A DNA stretch of 64,000 nt from Streptomyces sp. NBC_01283 (GCF_041435335.1 NZ_CP108430.1:7095001-7159000); one strand, 5' to 3'; counted from the stretch's first letter, positions 38,774 through 49,056 are shown. Numbers and translations: made by a program. Notes: generated by a model from the sequence alone, not told the origin.

Positions 38774-39465
38774 GCCGCGCCCGCCGACTCCCGTCGTACA
38801 CGGAACAGGAAGTCCTCGATCCGGCGGCGGTCCGGCCCGGCGGGGAGCGGGGTGCGGGTGGCTGCCTCGTCCGCCTCCGCCGCGAGGCGGGTCATCCAGG
38901 ACTCGACGTCCTGCCAGGACACCTCGCCGCGCCTGACCGCCAGCAGGGGCTCTCGCTGGTCGCCGACGTCGATCGTCAGGCTGCCGGTGCGCAGCAGGTC
39001 GCGGCAGCTCGTCAGGAGGCGCAGGAGGTGCATGGCGTGCTTCCAGCGGGGAGCGCCGTGCAGGCGTACGTCCGCTTCCAGCTTCTTGTGCTGGCCGAGT
39101 GCGTAGCGGCCGAAGGTGGTGTGGACCTGGCGGGACAGGAACGCGTCGCGCAGGGCCAGGAGTTCGCGGCCGGTGTCCGTGAGCTGCTCCACGAGGGGGG
39201 AGTGCAGGCACTCCAGGATGTTCGGGTTGGCGCGCAGGGCCAGCTCGCAGAAGCGCTCGAGCTCCCAGCTGAACTGCTCGTCCGCGGGGCCGTCCACGTG
39301 CGTGGGCGGCTTCTCGAAGTGCCAGAAGAGCGGCGTGGGGGCCAGGAAGACGCCCCTGCGGTCGGTGTCGCTGCCGTCCGTGGCCAGGCCGAAGGCGCGC
39401 GAGCCCATCACGCAGGCGTAGACGGTGTGGTCGCGTACGAGGTCCAGGTCCGTGGGGCGGTGCAT
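38770..39465 (-). CDS. Predicted nucleotidyltransferase (pol-beta superfamily)
   Basis: 231 residues. The minimal nucleotidyltransferase motif is clear: GSRAFGLATDGSDTDRRGVF (21-40), with Asp33 and Asp35 as metal ligands. A helical C-terminal half follows (WKHAMHLLRLLTSCRDLLRT) as in the COG3541/YcgL-type predicted transferases. The substrate is unknown; members may modify nucleotides, RNA or proteins. It looks leaderless, with TACGCT six bases before the ATG. It is convergent with the ADP-ribosyl hydrolase gene. Confidence 0.82.
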   Translation of the reverse strand: MHRPTDLDLVRDHTVYACVMGSRAFGLATDGSDTDRRGVFLAPTPLFWHFEKPPTHVDGPADEQFSWELERFCELALRANPNILECLHSPLVEQLTDTGRELLALRDAFLSRQVHTTFGRYALGQHKKLEADVRLHGAPRWKHAMHLLRLLTSCRDLLRTGSLTIDVGDQREPLLAVRRGEVSWQDVESWMTRLAAEADEAATRTPLPAGPDRRRIEDFLFRVRRESAGAA

Positions 39466-39471
39466 GCGGGG

Positions 39472-39477
39472 AGCGTA
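39472..39477 (-). promoter_or_regulatory. Putative -10 box, leaderless nucleotidyltransferase gene
   Basis: TACGCT on the minus strand, six bases before the ATG at 39465. No ribosome site is present, which supports this start. Confidence 0.5.
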
Positions 39478-39487
39478 CGGGGGCGGG

Positions 39488-39964
39488 CTAGCCGAGCGTG
39501 ATCGAATTTCCGGTGACGTCGATGTTCCGCGGGGGCAGCGGGCGCGGCGCGGGGCCGTCCGCCACCGAGGCGTCCGCCACCCGGTACTTGCTGCCGTGGC
39601 AGGGGCAGTTGATCGTGCCGCCCTCCACCGAGCCGACCGTGCAGCCCGAGTGGGTGCAGACCGCGGAGAAGGCCTTGAAGTCACCCTTCTCCGGCTGGGT
39701 CACGACCACCTTCTTGTCCTTGAAGATCTTCCCGCCGCCGACCGGGATGTCGGACGTCTTGGCCAGCTCCTCGGCCTGGGGCGGCGGCTGCTCCTTCCCG
39801 CGCTTCCCGCCGGACTTCGACGGCGCTGCCGAGCTGGTCTCCGACTTCGGCGGCTCCTCCGGCTCCGCCGCGCCCTCGTCCCCGTACTTGCTGCACCCGG
39901 CGGTCAGCGCGACCGCGCCGCCCGCGGCGATGACCGTGCGCCGTGAGGGCGGTGCGCCGCTCAT
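39488..39964 (-). CDS. Rieske [2Fe-2S] lipoprotein-like redox protein
   Basis: 158 residues. The Tat-like start SRRTVIAAGGAVALTAGC ends in a possible lipobox Cys24. A disordered Glu/Pro/Ser/Lys linker (25-65) leads to a Rieske domain with cluster ligands Cys103, His105, Cys120 and His123, and the disulfide pair Cys108/Cys122. This is the high-potential bc-type pattern (CTHSGC and CPCHGS). It is anchored outside the membrane. Its ATG overlaps the stop of the membrane-protein gene before it, its likely electron partner. Confidence 0.92.
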   Translation of the reverse strand: MSGAPPSRRTVIAAGGAVALTAGCSKYGDEGAAEPEEPPKSETSSAAPSKSGGKRGKEQPPPQAEELAKTSDIPVGGGKIFKDKKVVVTQPEKGDFKAFSAVCTHSGCTVGSVEGGTINCPCHGSKYRVADASVADGPAPRPLPPRNIDVTGNSITLG

Positions 39965-40554
39965 GTCGTCACCCCGAACGTACGGAAGAACCACAGTGCC
40001 GACGTCAGCCAGACCACCGTGAGGACCACGAAGAGCAGTCCGCCGACCACCGGAAGCAGCCAGCCGGGCAGCTTCTCCGAGCGGAGCAGCAGCATCTTGG
40101 CGCTGAACGCGCCGAAGAAGAAGCAGCCGAGCAGCGAGTGCCACATCACCCGGGACGAGGACGTCTGGTAGCCGAGCGCGTAGAGGCAGTGCACCGCCAC
40201 CGGGACCGCCGTCAGGAACGCGATCCGGCCCGACCAGCGGTGCAGCGCCGACGACCAGGACGGGCCCGGCAGGCGTCCGTACACCATGAACGCCGAGACG
40301 ACCTGGACCAGCGCGAAGGCGAACGCCGTCGTGCCGAGCCAGGCCTTGACCGCGCTCGTGCTGCTGAACCCGGCGAGGTTGAAGGCCGTGCCCTCGGGGT
40401 CGTGCGTCCTGCCGTACACCCCGAGGCCGATCGCGACCACGGCGGCGACGAGGGCGGGGACGACGTAGCGGGCCGGGTGCGGGCGGCGGTGGTCGCCCAT
40501 GCCCGGAGGCGGGCCGAAGCCGCCCTGTGTCGCGGCGTTCGGATCGACGCTCAT
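39961..40554 (-). CDS. DUF6529-like membrane protein, possible b-type cytochrome
   Basis: 197 residues with about five membrane helices after a Pro/Gly N-terminus (VVPALVAAVVAIGLGVYG; FFFGAFSAKMLLL). Histidines lie in or beside helices (SALHRWSGRIAF, VAVHCLYALGY, VMWHSLLGCF) in spacings like those of cytochrome b561 or ferric-reductase proteins, so heme binding is possible but unproven. GGGAG precedes the ATG by six bases. The next gene, coupled by ATGA, encodes the Rieske protein. Confidence 0.75.
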   Translation of the reverse strand: MSVDPNAATQGGFGPPPGMGDHRRPHPARYVVPALVAAVVAIGLGVYGRTHDPEGTAFNLAGFSSTSAVKAWLGTTAFAFALVQVVSAFMVYGRLPGPSWSSALHRWSGRIAFLTAVPVAVHCLYALGYQTSSSRVMWHSLLGCFFFGAFSAKMLLLRSEKLPGWLLPVVGGLLFVVLTVVWLTSALWFFRTFGVTT

Positions 40555-40582
40555 GGCGGCTCCCTGGTCGGGGCGGAGCGGG

Positions 40583-41263
40583 TCAGGGGACGACGGGGCG
40601 GGCGGTGATGCGGGCGCCGTCGACCGTGACGGCGCCGGTCTCGGGGTCGAGGCGCGGTGCCTTCCGCGGCTTGTCGTCGCGCTTGACGATGCCGACCTGC
40701 CGCCCGTCGGGCAGGACGATCCAGCCGCCGTCTATCTTCGCGCCGCGCACCTCGGTGGTCGCTCGATAGAGCCCGGACGGCTTCTTGGCCCTGGCGGCGG
40801 TGAAGTCCCGCGGCTGCTTGCCGACCTCGACCTTGCCGGTGACCGCGTTGCCGGCGAGGGTGCCGTCCAGCTTCGCGCCGTGCTTGCCGGTGAGACGCAT
40901 GGAGCCGTCGTCCTCGACATCGCCCTTCAGCCAGGACTCCGCGTCACGGCCGTTGCAGTAGTACGCGATGGCCTTGTCGTCCCGGATCGAGATGGAGACG
41001 GCGGCGGCGTCGTCGGCCGTGCGGCCCGCGTACTCGGATTTCCCGGCCGGCTTCTTCGACGGGCTCTTCGAGGGGCTCTTGGTGGGCGTGGGGGACGGGG
41101 TGTCCTTGGCGGGCTTCGAGGCGGAGGGGGCCGGTGGTGCGCCGCCGGGCGAGTCCCCTCCGTACGACGAATTGCCCGCCCCTGTCGTCGCGTTGAGCGA
41201 CAGCATGAACAGGGCGAGCAGCAGCCCCCCGAGAAGCGTGTAGAGCGGGCCTGAGCGCTTCAT
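40583..41263 (-). CDS. Membrane-anchored secreted protein of unknown function
   Basis: 226 residues. One N-terminal membrane helix (GPLYTLLGGLLLALFMLSLN) is followed by a Ser/Pro/Lys/Thr linker (SPTPTKSPSKSPSKKPAGK) and a compact C-terminal beta-rich domain (~80-226, AIAYYCNGRDAESWLKGDVE). I do not recognise the family. GGGGGAGG lies before the ATG. It is 28 bases upstream of the DUF6529 gene on the same strand, so all three genes likely form one operon. Confidence 0.72.
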   Translation of the reverse strand: MKRSGPLYTLLGGLLLALFMLSLNATTGAGNSSYGGDSPGGAPPAPSASKPAKDTPSPTPTKSPSKSPSKKPAGKSEYAGRTADDAAAVSISIRDDKAIAYYCNGRDAESWLKGDVEDDGSMRLTGKHGAKLDGTLAGNAVTGKVEVGKQPRDFTAARAKKPSGLYRATTEVRGAKIDGGWIVLPDGRQVGIVKRDDKPRKAPRLDPETGAVTVDGARITARPVVP

Positions 41264-41453
41264 GCGGCCTCCCCCGAGGCGTGGGCCTTGCCGGCCCCTC
41301 CATGCAAGCGGACCCGTGCCCCCGGCGTCCATAGTTGAACGCCCACCAATCGGGCCAAGTGGCGACAGGGGTCGATTCGGGTGACATTGGCATGGTCTGA
41401 GGTCCGTGCCCCTTCGAGGCGCCGACCCGGCCACTCACTCGAAAGGCGTGACC

Positions 41454-41927
41454 ATGGCGGGTAACGATCTGGGAAGCCTGCTCGGCGGTCTCCTCGGCGG
41501 CGGTCAGGGGGGCCAAGGCGGCCAGGCCGGTGGCTCCGGAGGCGGCAACGTCCTCGGCTCGCTGCTCGGCGGCCTGCTGGGCGGCGGCGCGGGCGGCGCG
41601 GGCAGCGGCGGCGGTCAGGGCGGCTCCGGCGGCGGCAACCCGCTGGGCGGCCTGATGGACATGATCACGAAGTCGGGCCTGGTCAGCCAGGACCAGCTGG
41701 ACTCCTGGGTCGGCAAGGGCGACAACCAGCCGCTGAGCCCGGACCAGGTCAAGCAGGCCGTCCCCGACGAGACCCTGGACAAGGTGGCCACCGACGCGGG
41801 CGTCAGCCGTGACGAGGCCGCCGACCAGATCGCCCGGCAGCTCCCGCAGGCCGTCGACAAGCTGACCCCCGAGGGGCAGGTCCCGACGGGCTCGCTGGAG
41901 GACATCATCAGGGAGCAGAAGCTCTGA
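41454..41927 (+). CDS. YidB-like (DUF937) protein
   Basis: 157 residues. The N-terminal half is a Gly-rich double repeat of NDLGSLLGGLLGGGQGG type. The C-terminal half has the YidB helix pattern KSGLVSQDQLDSWVGKGDNQ, VPDETLDKVATDAGVSRDEA and VDKLTPEGQVPTGSLEDI. Its function is not established. GAAAGG precedes the ATG. Confidence 0.85.
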   Translation: MAGNDLGSLLGGLLGGGQGGQGGQAGGSGGGNVLGSLLGGLLGGGAGGAGSGGGQGGSGGGNPLGGLMDMITKSGLVSQDQLDSWVGKGDNQPLSPDQVKQAVPDETLDKVATDAGVSRDEAADQIARQLPQAVDKLTPEGQVPTGSLEDIIREQKL

Positions 41928-42060
41928 CCCCACCCGGGCTCCCACCCCGGTGAGGCACGCGGCGTCCGTCTCGGCAGGCGGGCGCCGCGCACTCGTCCCC
42001 GGGGCCCTGACTACCCTTGTCGGTACAGCAGTCATACGTACGCGAGCGAGGAGCAGCACT

Positions 42061-42423
42061 GTGGCGGTACGAGCGGTCCGGGGCGCCGTCCAACTGGAGC
42101 GGGACACCGCCGACCACATGGACGAGCAGGTCAGCGAGCTGCTCACCGCCATCCTCGAGCGGAACGAGCTGACCCAGGACGACCTGATCAGCATCTGGTT
42201 CACCGCGACGCCCGATCTGCACAGCGACTTCCCCGCCGCGGCCGCGCGCAGGCTCGGCATCGTGGACGTCCCGCTGATCTGCGCGCAGGAGCTGCAGATC
42301 GAGGGCGCCATGCCGCGGGTCGTCCGCGTCCTCGCGCACATAGAGTCCCCCCGGCCCCGCGCCGAGATCACGCACGTCTACCTGGGCGCCGCGGCCACTC
42401 TGCGCAAGGACATCGCCCAGTGA
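42061..42423 (+). CDS. aroH: Chorismate mutase, AroH class
   Basis: 120 residues, the usual AroH length. Active-site segments are VRAVRGAVQLERDT (Arg7), ELQIEGAMPRVVRVL and ITHVYLGAAATLR. It converts chorismate to prephenate. GTG 42061 follows GAGGAGC, and TACCCT (42012-42017) may be the -10. The stop overlaps tyrA, so the two enzymes of tyrosine/phenylalanine synthesis are coupled. Confidence 0.95.
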   Translation: MAVRAVRGAVQLERDTADHMDEQVSELLTAILERNELTQDDLISIWFTATPDLHSDFPAAAARRLGIVDVPLICAQELQIEGAMPRVVRVLAHIESPRPRAEITHVYLGAAATLRKDIAQ

Positions 42424-43505
42424 GAACTGCTCTCGTCATCGGCACCGGCCTGATCGGCACCTCCGCCGCCCTCGCCCTCGTCTCGCGCGGCGTGACCGTG
42501 CACCTCGCCGACCACGATCCCGGGCAGGCCCGTACGGCAGCCGCGCTCGGCGCCGGCACCGACGAGATGCCCGAGGGCCGGGTCGACCTGTGTGTCGTCG
42601 CCGTGCCACCCGCGCACGTCGCGGCGACCCTGGCCGACGTCATGCGGCGCGACGTGGCCCGCGGCTACCTCGACGTGGCGAGCGTCAAGGGCGGCCCGCG
42701 CAGGGAGCTCGAAGCGCTCGGTGTCGACCTCACCCCGTACATCGGCACGCACCCCATGTCGGGCCGCGAGCGCAGCGGCCCGCTGGCCGCCACCGCCGAC
42801 CTCTTCGAGGGGCGGCCCTGGGTCCTCACGCCGACCCGCGACGCCGACACCGAGGTCCTCAACCTCGCCCTTGAGCTCGTCGCCCTCTGCCGCGCCGTGC
42901 CGGTCGTCATGGACGCCGACGCCCACGACCGCGCGGTCGCGCTCGTCTCGCACATGCCGCACCTGGTCTCCAGCATGGTCGCCGCCCGCCTCGAGAACGC
43001 CGAGGAGACGGCGGTGCGCCTGTGCGGGCAGGGCATCCGTGACGTCACGCGGATCGCCGCGTCGGACCCGCGGATGTGGATCGACATCCTGTCGGCCAAC
43101 CCCGGTCCCGTCGCCGATCTGTTGTCCGCCGTCGCCACCGATCTCGACGAGACGGTGACGGCGCTGCGGGCGCTGCAGTCGGCGGACGACGCGAAGCGCA
43201 GCGAGGGCGCCGCGGGGGTCGAGAGCGTGCTGCGGCGCGGCAACGCGGGACAGGTCCGGGTGCCCGGCAAGCACGGCGCCGCTCCGGCCGCGTACGAGGT
43301 CGTCGCGGTGCTCATCGACGACCAGCCGGGACAGCTGGCCAGGATCTTCGCCGACGCGGACCGTGCCGGGGTGAACATCGAGGATGTCCGCATCGAGCAC
43401 GCGACAGGGCAGCAGGCGGGCCTCGTGCAGCTCCTGGTGGAGCCGAAGGCGGTCCCGATACTCGCCGCGGCGCTGCGCGAGCGGGGCTGGTCCATCCGGC
43501 AGTGA
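42420..43505 (+). CDS. tyrA: Prephenate dehydrogenase with C-terminal ACT domain
   Basis: 361 residues. The dinucleotide fold starts GTGLIGTSAALALVSRG (8-24). The catalytic region has GTHPMSGRERSGPLAA and HDRAVALVSHMPHLVSS. An ACT domain (~290-358, YEVVAVLIDDQPGQLARIFA) suggests amino acid feedback control. It forms 4-hydroxyphenylpyruvate from prephenate. GTG overlaps the aroH stop. Confidence 0.95.
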   Translation: MRTALVIGTGLIGTSAALALVSRGVTVHLADHDPGQARTAAALGAGTDEMPEGRVDLCVVAVPPAHVAATLADVMRRDVARGYLDVASVKGGPRRELEALGVDLTPYIGTHPMSGRERSGPLAATADLFEGRPWVLTPTRDADTEVLNLALELVALCRAVPVVMDADAHDRAVALVSHMPHLVSSMVAARLENAEETAVRLCGQGIRDVTRIAASDPRMWIDILSANPGPVADLLSAVATDLDETVTALRALQSADDAKRSEGAAGVESVLRRGNAGQVRVPGKHGAAPAAYEVVAVLIDDQPGQLARIFADADRAGVNIEDVRIEHATGQQAGLVQLLVEPKAVPILAAALRERGWSIRQ

Positions 43506-43662
43506 CCCGGGCCGGCCGGCCGCGGGGCGACCGGGCGGGGGCGGGCGGGACAGGGGTCGCCCCCCGGGCAGTAAGAGGCGGCCACGGGAGCCAGTAACCT
43601 TATGCAGGGCAAGAATGCCGCCCTGCTCTCGCCCCGTGCACACAGAAAGGTGCCCGCACCCC

Positions 43663-44355
43663 GTGGAAACCGTGGAAACCGCCCCGGCATCAGTGATCGT
43701 CGCCATCGACGGGCCCTCCGGCACGGGCAAGTCGAGCACCTCGAAGGCCGTCGCCGCCCAGCTCGGCCTCAGCTACCTCGACACCGGCGCCCAGTACCGT
43801 GCGATCACCTGGTGGATGGTGCACAACGGCATCGAGCTGAGCGACCCGACCGCCATCGCCGATGTCGCGGGCAAGCCCGAGATCATCTCCGGCACCGACC
43901 CGCTCGCCCCGACCATCACGGTCGACGGCACGGACGTCGCGGGGCCGATCCGTACGACCGAGGTCACCTCGAAGGTCAGCGCCGTCAGCGCCGTCCCCGA
44001 GGTGCGTGCCCGCATCACGGAGCTGCAGCGCACCATCGCCGCCTCCGCCGAGAAGGGCATCGTCGTCGAGGGGCGTGACATCGGTACGACCGTCCTGCCC
44101 GACGCCGACCTGAAAATCTTCCTCACGGCTTCGCCCGAGGCCCGCGCCGCCCGCCGCAGCGGCGAGCTCAAGGGTGCCGACGTCGCCGCCACGCGTGAGG
44201 CGCTCATCAAGCGGGACACGGCCGACTCGAGCCGCAAGACGTCCCCGCTGGCCAAGGCCGGCGACGCCGTCGAGGTGGACACCACCGAGCTCACACTGCA
44301 GCAGGTCATCGAGTGCGTCGTCACCCTCGTCGAGGAGAAGCGGGCAGCGAAGTGA
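43663..44355 (+). CDS. cmk: Cytidylate kinase
   Basis: 230 residues. P-loop GPSGTGKS is at 17-24. The CMP-binding region has YLDTGAQYRAITWW, and VVEGRDIGTTVLPDADLKIF and KRDTADSSRKTSPL (LID) follow. It makes CDP/dCDP from CMP/dCMP. GTG 43663 follows AAAGG by 12 bases; GTG 43672 is an alternative. The stop overlaps the acyltransferase start (GTGA). Confidence 0.95.
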   Translation: METVETAPASVIVAIDGPSGTGKSSTSKAVAAQLGLSYLDTGAQYRAITWWMVHNGIELSDPTAIADVAGKPEIISGTDPLAPTITVDGTDVAGPIRTTEVTSKVSAVSAVPEVRARITELQRTIAASAEKGIVVEGRDIGTTVLPDADLKIFLTASPEARAARRSGELKGADVAATREALIKRDTADSSRKTSPLAKAGDAVEVDTTELTLQQVIECVVTLVEEKRAAK

Positions 44356-44999
44356 CCGCGGCGCCGTCGGAACGGGGTGCGGAGGTCGGCCGCCGCATCG
44401 GCGTCGGCCTCATGTACGGCCTGTGGAAGCCCCGCGTCCTCGGCGCCTGGAAGGTCCCCGCGACCGGCCCGGTGATCCTGGCCGTGAACCACTCCCACAA
44501 CGTCGACGGCCCGATGGTGATGGGGACGGCCCCCAGGCCGACGCACTTCCTCATCAAGAAGGAAGCGTTCATAGGCCCCCTGGACCGTTTCCTGCACGGC
44601 ATCGGGCAGGTCAAGGTGGACCGTGAGATCGCCGACCGCACGGCGATCACCCGGGCCCTCGGCGTGCTCGACCACGGCGGCGTCCTCGGGATCTTCCCCG
44701 AGGGCACCCGGGGCGAGGGCGACTTCGCCTCGCTGCGCGCCGGGCTCGCCTACTTCGCCGTGCGGAGCGGGGCGCCGATCGTCCCGGTCGCGGTCCTGGG
44801 AAGCACGGAGAAGCGCGGACGGTTGTTGAAGGGGCTGCCCCCGCTGCGCAGCAGGGTCGACGTCATCTTCGGCGACCCCTTCGAAGCGGGCGACGACAGC
44901 GGACGGCGTACGCGCAAGGCGCTGGACGAGGCGACCGTGCGCATCCAGCAGCGGCTCACCGCGCACCTGGCGGACGCCAGGCGCCTGACCGGGCGCTGA
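44352..44999 (+). CDS. 1-acyl-glycerol-3-phosphate acyltransferase-like (PlsC family)
   Basis: 215 residues. The catalytic HX4D motif is in NHSHNVDGP, followed by the FPEGTRGEG block and PIVPVAVLGS. It transfers acyl groups to lysophosphatidate or a similar acceptor at the inner membrane face. GTG overlaps the cmk stop. The order cmk-plsC-der is common in actinomycetes. Confidence 0.92.
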   Translation: MTAAPSERGAEVGRRIGVGLMYGLWKPRVLGAWKVPATGPVILAVNHSHNVDGPMVMGTAPRPTHFLIKKEAFIGPLDRFLHGIGQVKVDREIADRTAITRALGVLDHGGVLGIFPEGTRGEGDFASLRAGLAYFAVRSGAPIVPVAVLGSTEKRGRLLKGLPPLRSRVDVIFGDPFEAGDDSGRRTRKALDEATVRIQQRLTAHLADARRLTGR

Positions 45000-45069
45000 G
45001 CGAGACTTTCAGTAGTGGAGCGTCGCGAGGCGGTCCACCGATCACGAATACGACAGAGGTACGGACTTC

Positions 45070-46542
45070 ATGAACGACCAGATCCAGCCCGAAGGCTCGG
45101 CTGAACACGAGCACGGGGCGCTTGGCGATGCCGAGTACGCGGAGTTCATGGAGCTCGCCGCGGAAGAGGGCTTCGACGCCGAGGAAGTCGAGGGCGCCAT
45201 CGGTGAGGCGGGCCACGGCCCGCTGCCCGCCCTCGCCGTCATCGGACGCCCGAACGTCGGCAAGTCGACCCTCGTCAACCGCATCATCGGCCGCCGCGAG
45301 GCCGTCGTCGAGGACCGCCCCGGCGTGACCCGCGACCGCGTGACGTACGAGGCCGAGTGGGCGGGCCGCCGCTTCAAGCTCGTCGACACCGGTGGCTGGG
45401 AGCAGGACGTCCTCGGCATCGACGCGTCCGTGGCCGCCCAGGCCGAGTACGCGATCGAGGCCGCCGACGCGGTCGTCTTCGTCGTGGACGCCACGGTCGG
45501 CGCCACCGACACGGACGAAGCCGTCGTGCGCCTCCTGCGCAAGTCCGGCAAGCCCGTCGTCCTGTGCGCCAACAAGGTCGACGGCCAGTCCGGCGAGGCC
45601 GACGCCACCGCCCTGTGGGCGCTCGGTCTCGGTGAGCCGCACCCTGTCTCCGCGCTGCACGGCCGCGGCACCGGCGACATGCTGGACGCCGTCCTGGACG
45701 CGCTGCCCGAGGCGCCCGCCCAGTCCTTCGGCGCCGGCATCGGCGGCCCCCGCCGCATCGCGCTCATCGGCCGCCCGAACGTCGGCAAGTCGTCGCTGCT
45801 CAACAAGGTGGCGAACGAGAACCGCGTGGTCGTCAACGAGATGGCGGGCACCACCCGTGACCCGGTCGACGAGCTCATCGAACTGGGCGGCATCGTCTGG
45901 AAGTTCGTGGACACCGCGGGCATCCGCAAGCGCGTGCACCTCCAGCAGGGTGCCGACTACTACGCCTCGCTGCGTACCGCCGCCGCCGTCGAGAAGGCGG
46001 AGGTCGCGGTCATCCTGATCGACGCCAGCGAGTCGATCAGCGTCCAGGACCAGCGCATCGTCACGATGGCCGTCGAGGCGGGCCGCGCCATCGTCGTCGC
46101 GTACAACAAGTGGGACACCCTCGACGAGGAGCGCCGCTACTACCTGGAGCGGGAGATCGAGACCGAGCTCCTCCAGGTCGCGTGGGCCCCCCGCGTCAAC
46201 GTCTCCGCCGAGACCGGCCGCCACATGGAGAAGCTCGTCCCGGCGATCGAGGCGGCCATCGCGGGCTGGGAGACGCGCGTCCCGACCGGCAGGCTCAACG
46301 CCTTCCTCGGCGAGCTCGTGGCCTCGCACCCGCACCCGATCCGCGGCGGCAAGCAGCCCCGCATCCTCTTCGGCACGCAGGCGGGCACGAAGCCGCCGCG
46401 GTTCGTGCTCTTCTCGTCCGGCTTCATCGAGCACGGCTACCGCCGCTTCGTGGAGCGCAGGCTCCGTGAGGAGTTCGGCTTCGAGGGCACGCCGATCCAC
46501 ATCTCGGTGCGGGTCCGCGAGAAGCGCGGCCGCAAGAAGTAG
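45070..46542 (+). CDS. der: Ribosome-assembly GTPase Der (EngA)
   Basis: 490 residues. Two tandem GTPase domains have P-loops GRPNVGKS at 59-66 and again at about 234-241, each with DTGG/DTAG switch motifs, followed by a KH-like C-terminal domain ending in a basic KRGRKK tail. The N-terminal ~50 acidic residues are an actinobacterial extension. Der acts in 50S subunit assembly. GAGG lies 12 bases before the ATG. Confidence 0.96.
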   Translation: MNDQIQPEGSAEHEHGALGDAEYAEFMELAAEEGFDAEEVEGAIGEAGHGPLPALAVIGRPNVGKSTLVNRIIGRREAVVEDRPGVTRDRVTYEAEWAGRRFKLVDTGGWEQDVLGIDASVAAQAEYAIEAADAVVFVVDATVGATDTDEAVVRLLRKSGKPVVLCANKVDGQSGEADATALWALGLGEPHPVSALHGRGTGDMLDAVLDALPEAPAQSFGAGIGGPRRIALIGRPNVGKSSLLNKVANENRVVVNEMAGTTRDPVDELIELGGIVWKFVDTAGIRKRVHLQQGADYYASLRTAAAVEKAEVAVILIDASESISVQDQRIVTMAVEAGRAIVVAYNKWDTLDEERRYYLEREIETELLQVAWAPRVNVSAETGRHMEKLVPAIEAAIAGWETRVPTGRLNAFLGELVASHPHPIRGGKQPRILFGTQAGTKPPRFVLFSSGFIEHGYRRFVERRLREEFGFEGTPIHISVRVREKRGRKK

Positions 46543-46554
46543 GCACGGATGGAC

Positions 46555-46603
46555 CGATGGGCCGGGCCCCGCCTTCTTCACGAAGGCGGGGCCCGGCCCA
46601 TCG
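46555..46603. terminator. Terminator after der
   Basis: A perfect 22-bp stem (46555-46576 with 46582-46603) and a five-base loop, 12 bases after the der stop and 12 before the stop of the convergent gene. Probably works in both directions. Confidence 0.9.
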
Positions 46604-46614
46604 GCGGTGGTGCC

Positions 46615-47088
46615 TCAGAACCCCCTGCGCGGCCCCGGCGGCAGCGCCGCGGGGAACTGCTGGTGCGCCGTGCCGTGCTGCTCGTGGCCGTAGCGGGTGA
46701 CGTGCAGCTGGCTGAAGGTGTTGTGCCGGGGGTCGAGCCGGTCACCGACGCGGTGCGTGCCGTACGGCGCGCTGCCGAACGATGTGAAGCCCAGATCCTC
46801 CTCGCCGGTCCGGTCTCCCGGAAGGGCCTTGAACGACCTGCGGTACTCCGAGTAGAGCGCGTCGTAGATCGGTGTGGCCGAGTGGTCGCCCCCCGTGTCC
46901 TGCGCCGAGCGCATGGAGGGAATGGGGGCCTGGTACGCCGGCCGGGGGCGGGAGGGGTCGTATGTGTGCACGTATGTGCCAACGACCCCGTGGTCGTACG
47001 GATGCGGGGGCCGCGCCGCTTTCACGGGGCGCCCGGAGCGTGACCGGCGCGGCCGGGGCTCGGGGCGTGAGGGCGGCGCGGCCCGCAC
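46615..47088 (-). CDS. Conserved hypothetical protein
   Basis: 157 residues, polar and probably partly disordered, with a Tyr/His/Pro-rich central part (GVVGTYVHTYDPSRPRP, ATPIYDALYSEYRRSFKAL). I recognise no domain. A GTG start four bases after the upstream gene's stop is assumed from coupling. There is no convincing ribosome site, and internal starts cannot be excluded. Confidence 0.6.
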   Translation of the reverse strand: MRAAPPSRPEPRPRRSRSGRPVKAARPPHPYDHGVVGTYVHTYDPSRPRPAYQAPIPSMRSAQDTGGDHSATPIYDALYSEYRRSFKALPGDRTGEEDLGFTSFGSAPYGTHRVGDRLDPRHNTFSQLHVTRYGHEQHGTAHQQFPAALPPGPRRGF

Positions 47089-47092
47089 GGGC

Positions 47093-47896
47093 TCAGGTGC
47101 CCGCGAGCGGCATCGACGCCGCGACGAGGCGGCCGTGCGTCGCCGCCTTGTCCAGGGCGCCGCGCAGCAGGTCCTCGCGGGGCTGGCGGCCGATGGAGCC
47201 GACCGGCGCCGCGAACAGGAGCACGCTCTGGAGCTTGTTCGCCGCCGAGCGCCAGTCCTCGGTGACCTGGAGCGGGTGGTGGGCCTGCCACCAGGCGACG
47301 GGGGAGCCGCCGCCTGCCGCGGGCTGGAGCACCGCGTGCAGCTGGCCCGCGGCGAGCAGCACCGACCAGCCGTGCAGCACGGGGGGTACGACGTCCAGCG
47401 AGGCCGCCGGCGTGAAGCCCTGCTCCACCAGGAGCTGCAGGAAGTCGTCGCCGCCGCCGGGGGCGGACCCCGGGCGCGCGATGGCGCCGGTCGGCTCGAC
47501 CACGAGGGCGGGCCGCAGCTCGCCCTCGATGAGTACGAGACCGCTGGTCACGCCGAGGACCGCCTGGTCGGGCACGCCTTCACCACCGGATCCCGCGACA
47601 CCGGCGAGGCCGGTGCCGTCCTCACCGGTGATGGAGCGCACGGCACCCTGCAGCTGCTCCTCGGAGACCTGGACGATCTGGGAGGGCAGGCAGGTGGCGT
47701 GGGCGAAGGCGAGCACGGCGGTCTCGTCGCCGATGAACAGGACCGTGCTGGTGCGTTCCTGTTCGGTGTCGCCGGGGGTACGGCAGGAGGTGCAGTCGTA
47801 ACTGCCCGGGGCGTTCTCTCCGGCGAGCAGCCGGTCGGCTTCTTCGTCGCCGATCTCGGCGCGTACGTCGTCGCCGACGTCGAGCATGCGCGGCAC
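47093..47896 (-). CDS. Conserved hypothetical protein with CxxC motif
   Basis: 267 residues. After VPRMLDVGDDVRAEIGDEEA comes DCTSCRTPGDTEQERTSTVL, whose Cys pair could bind metal or take part in redox. The rest is an alpha/beta domain (TVLFIGDETAVLAFAHATCL, VEPTGAIARPG). GTG 47896 is preceded by GAGGAGC and is preferred over a longer form. No known family was recognised. It is divergent from the Rpf-type gene. Confidence 0.68.
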   Translation of the reverse strand: MPRMLDVGDDVRAEIGDEEADRLLAGENAPGSYDCTSCRTPGDTEQERTSTVLFIGDETAVLAFAHATCLPSQIVQVSEEQLQGAVRSITGEDGTGLAGVAGSGGEGVPDQAVLGVTSGLVLIEGELRPALVVEPTGAIARPGSAPGGGDDFLQLLVEQGFTPAASLDVVPPVLHGWSVLLAAGQLHAVLQPAAGGGSPVAWWQAHHPLQVTEDWRSAANKLQSVLLFAAPVGSIGRQPREDLLRGALDKAATHGRLVAASMPLAGT

Positions 47897-49056
<1,160 letters not shown>

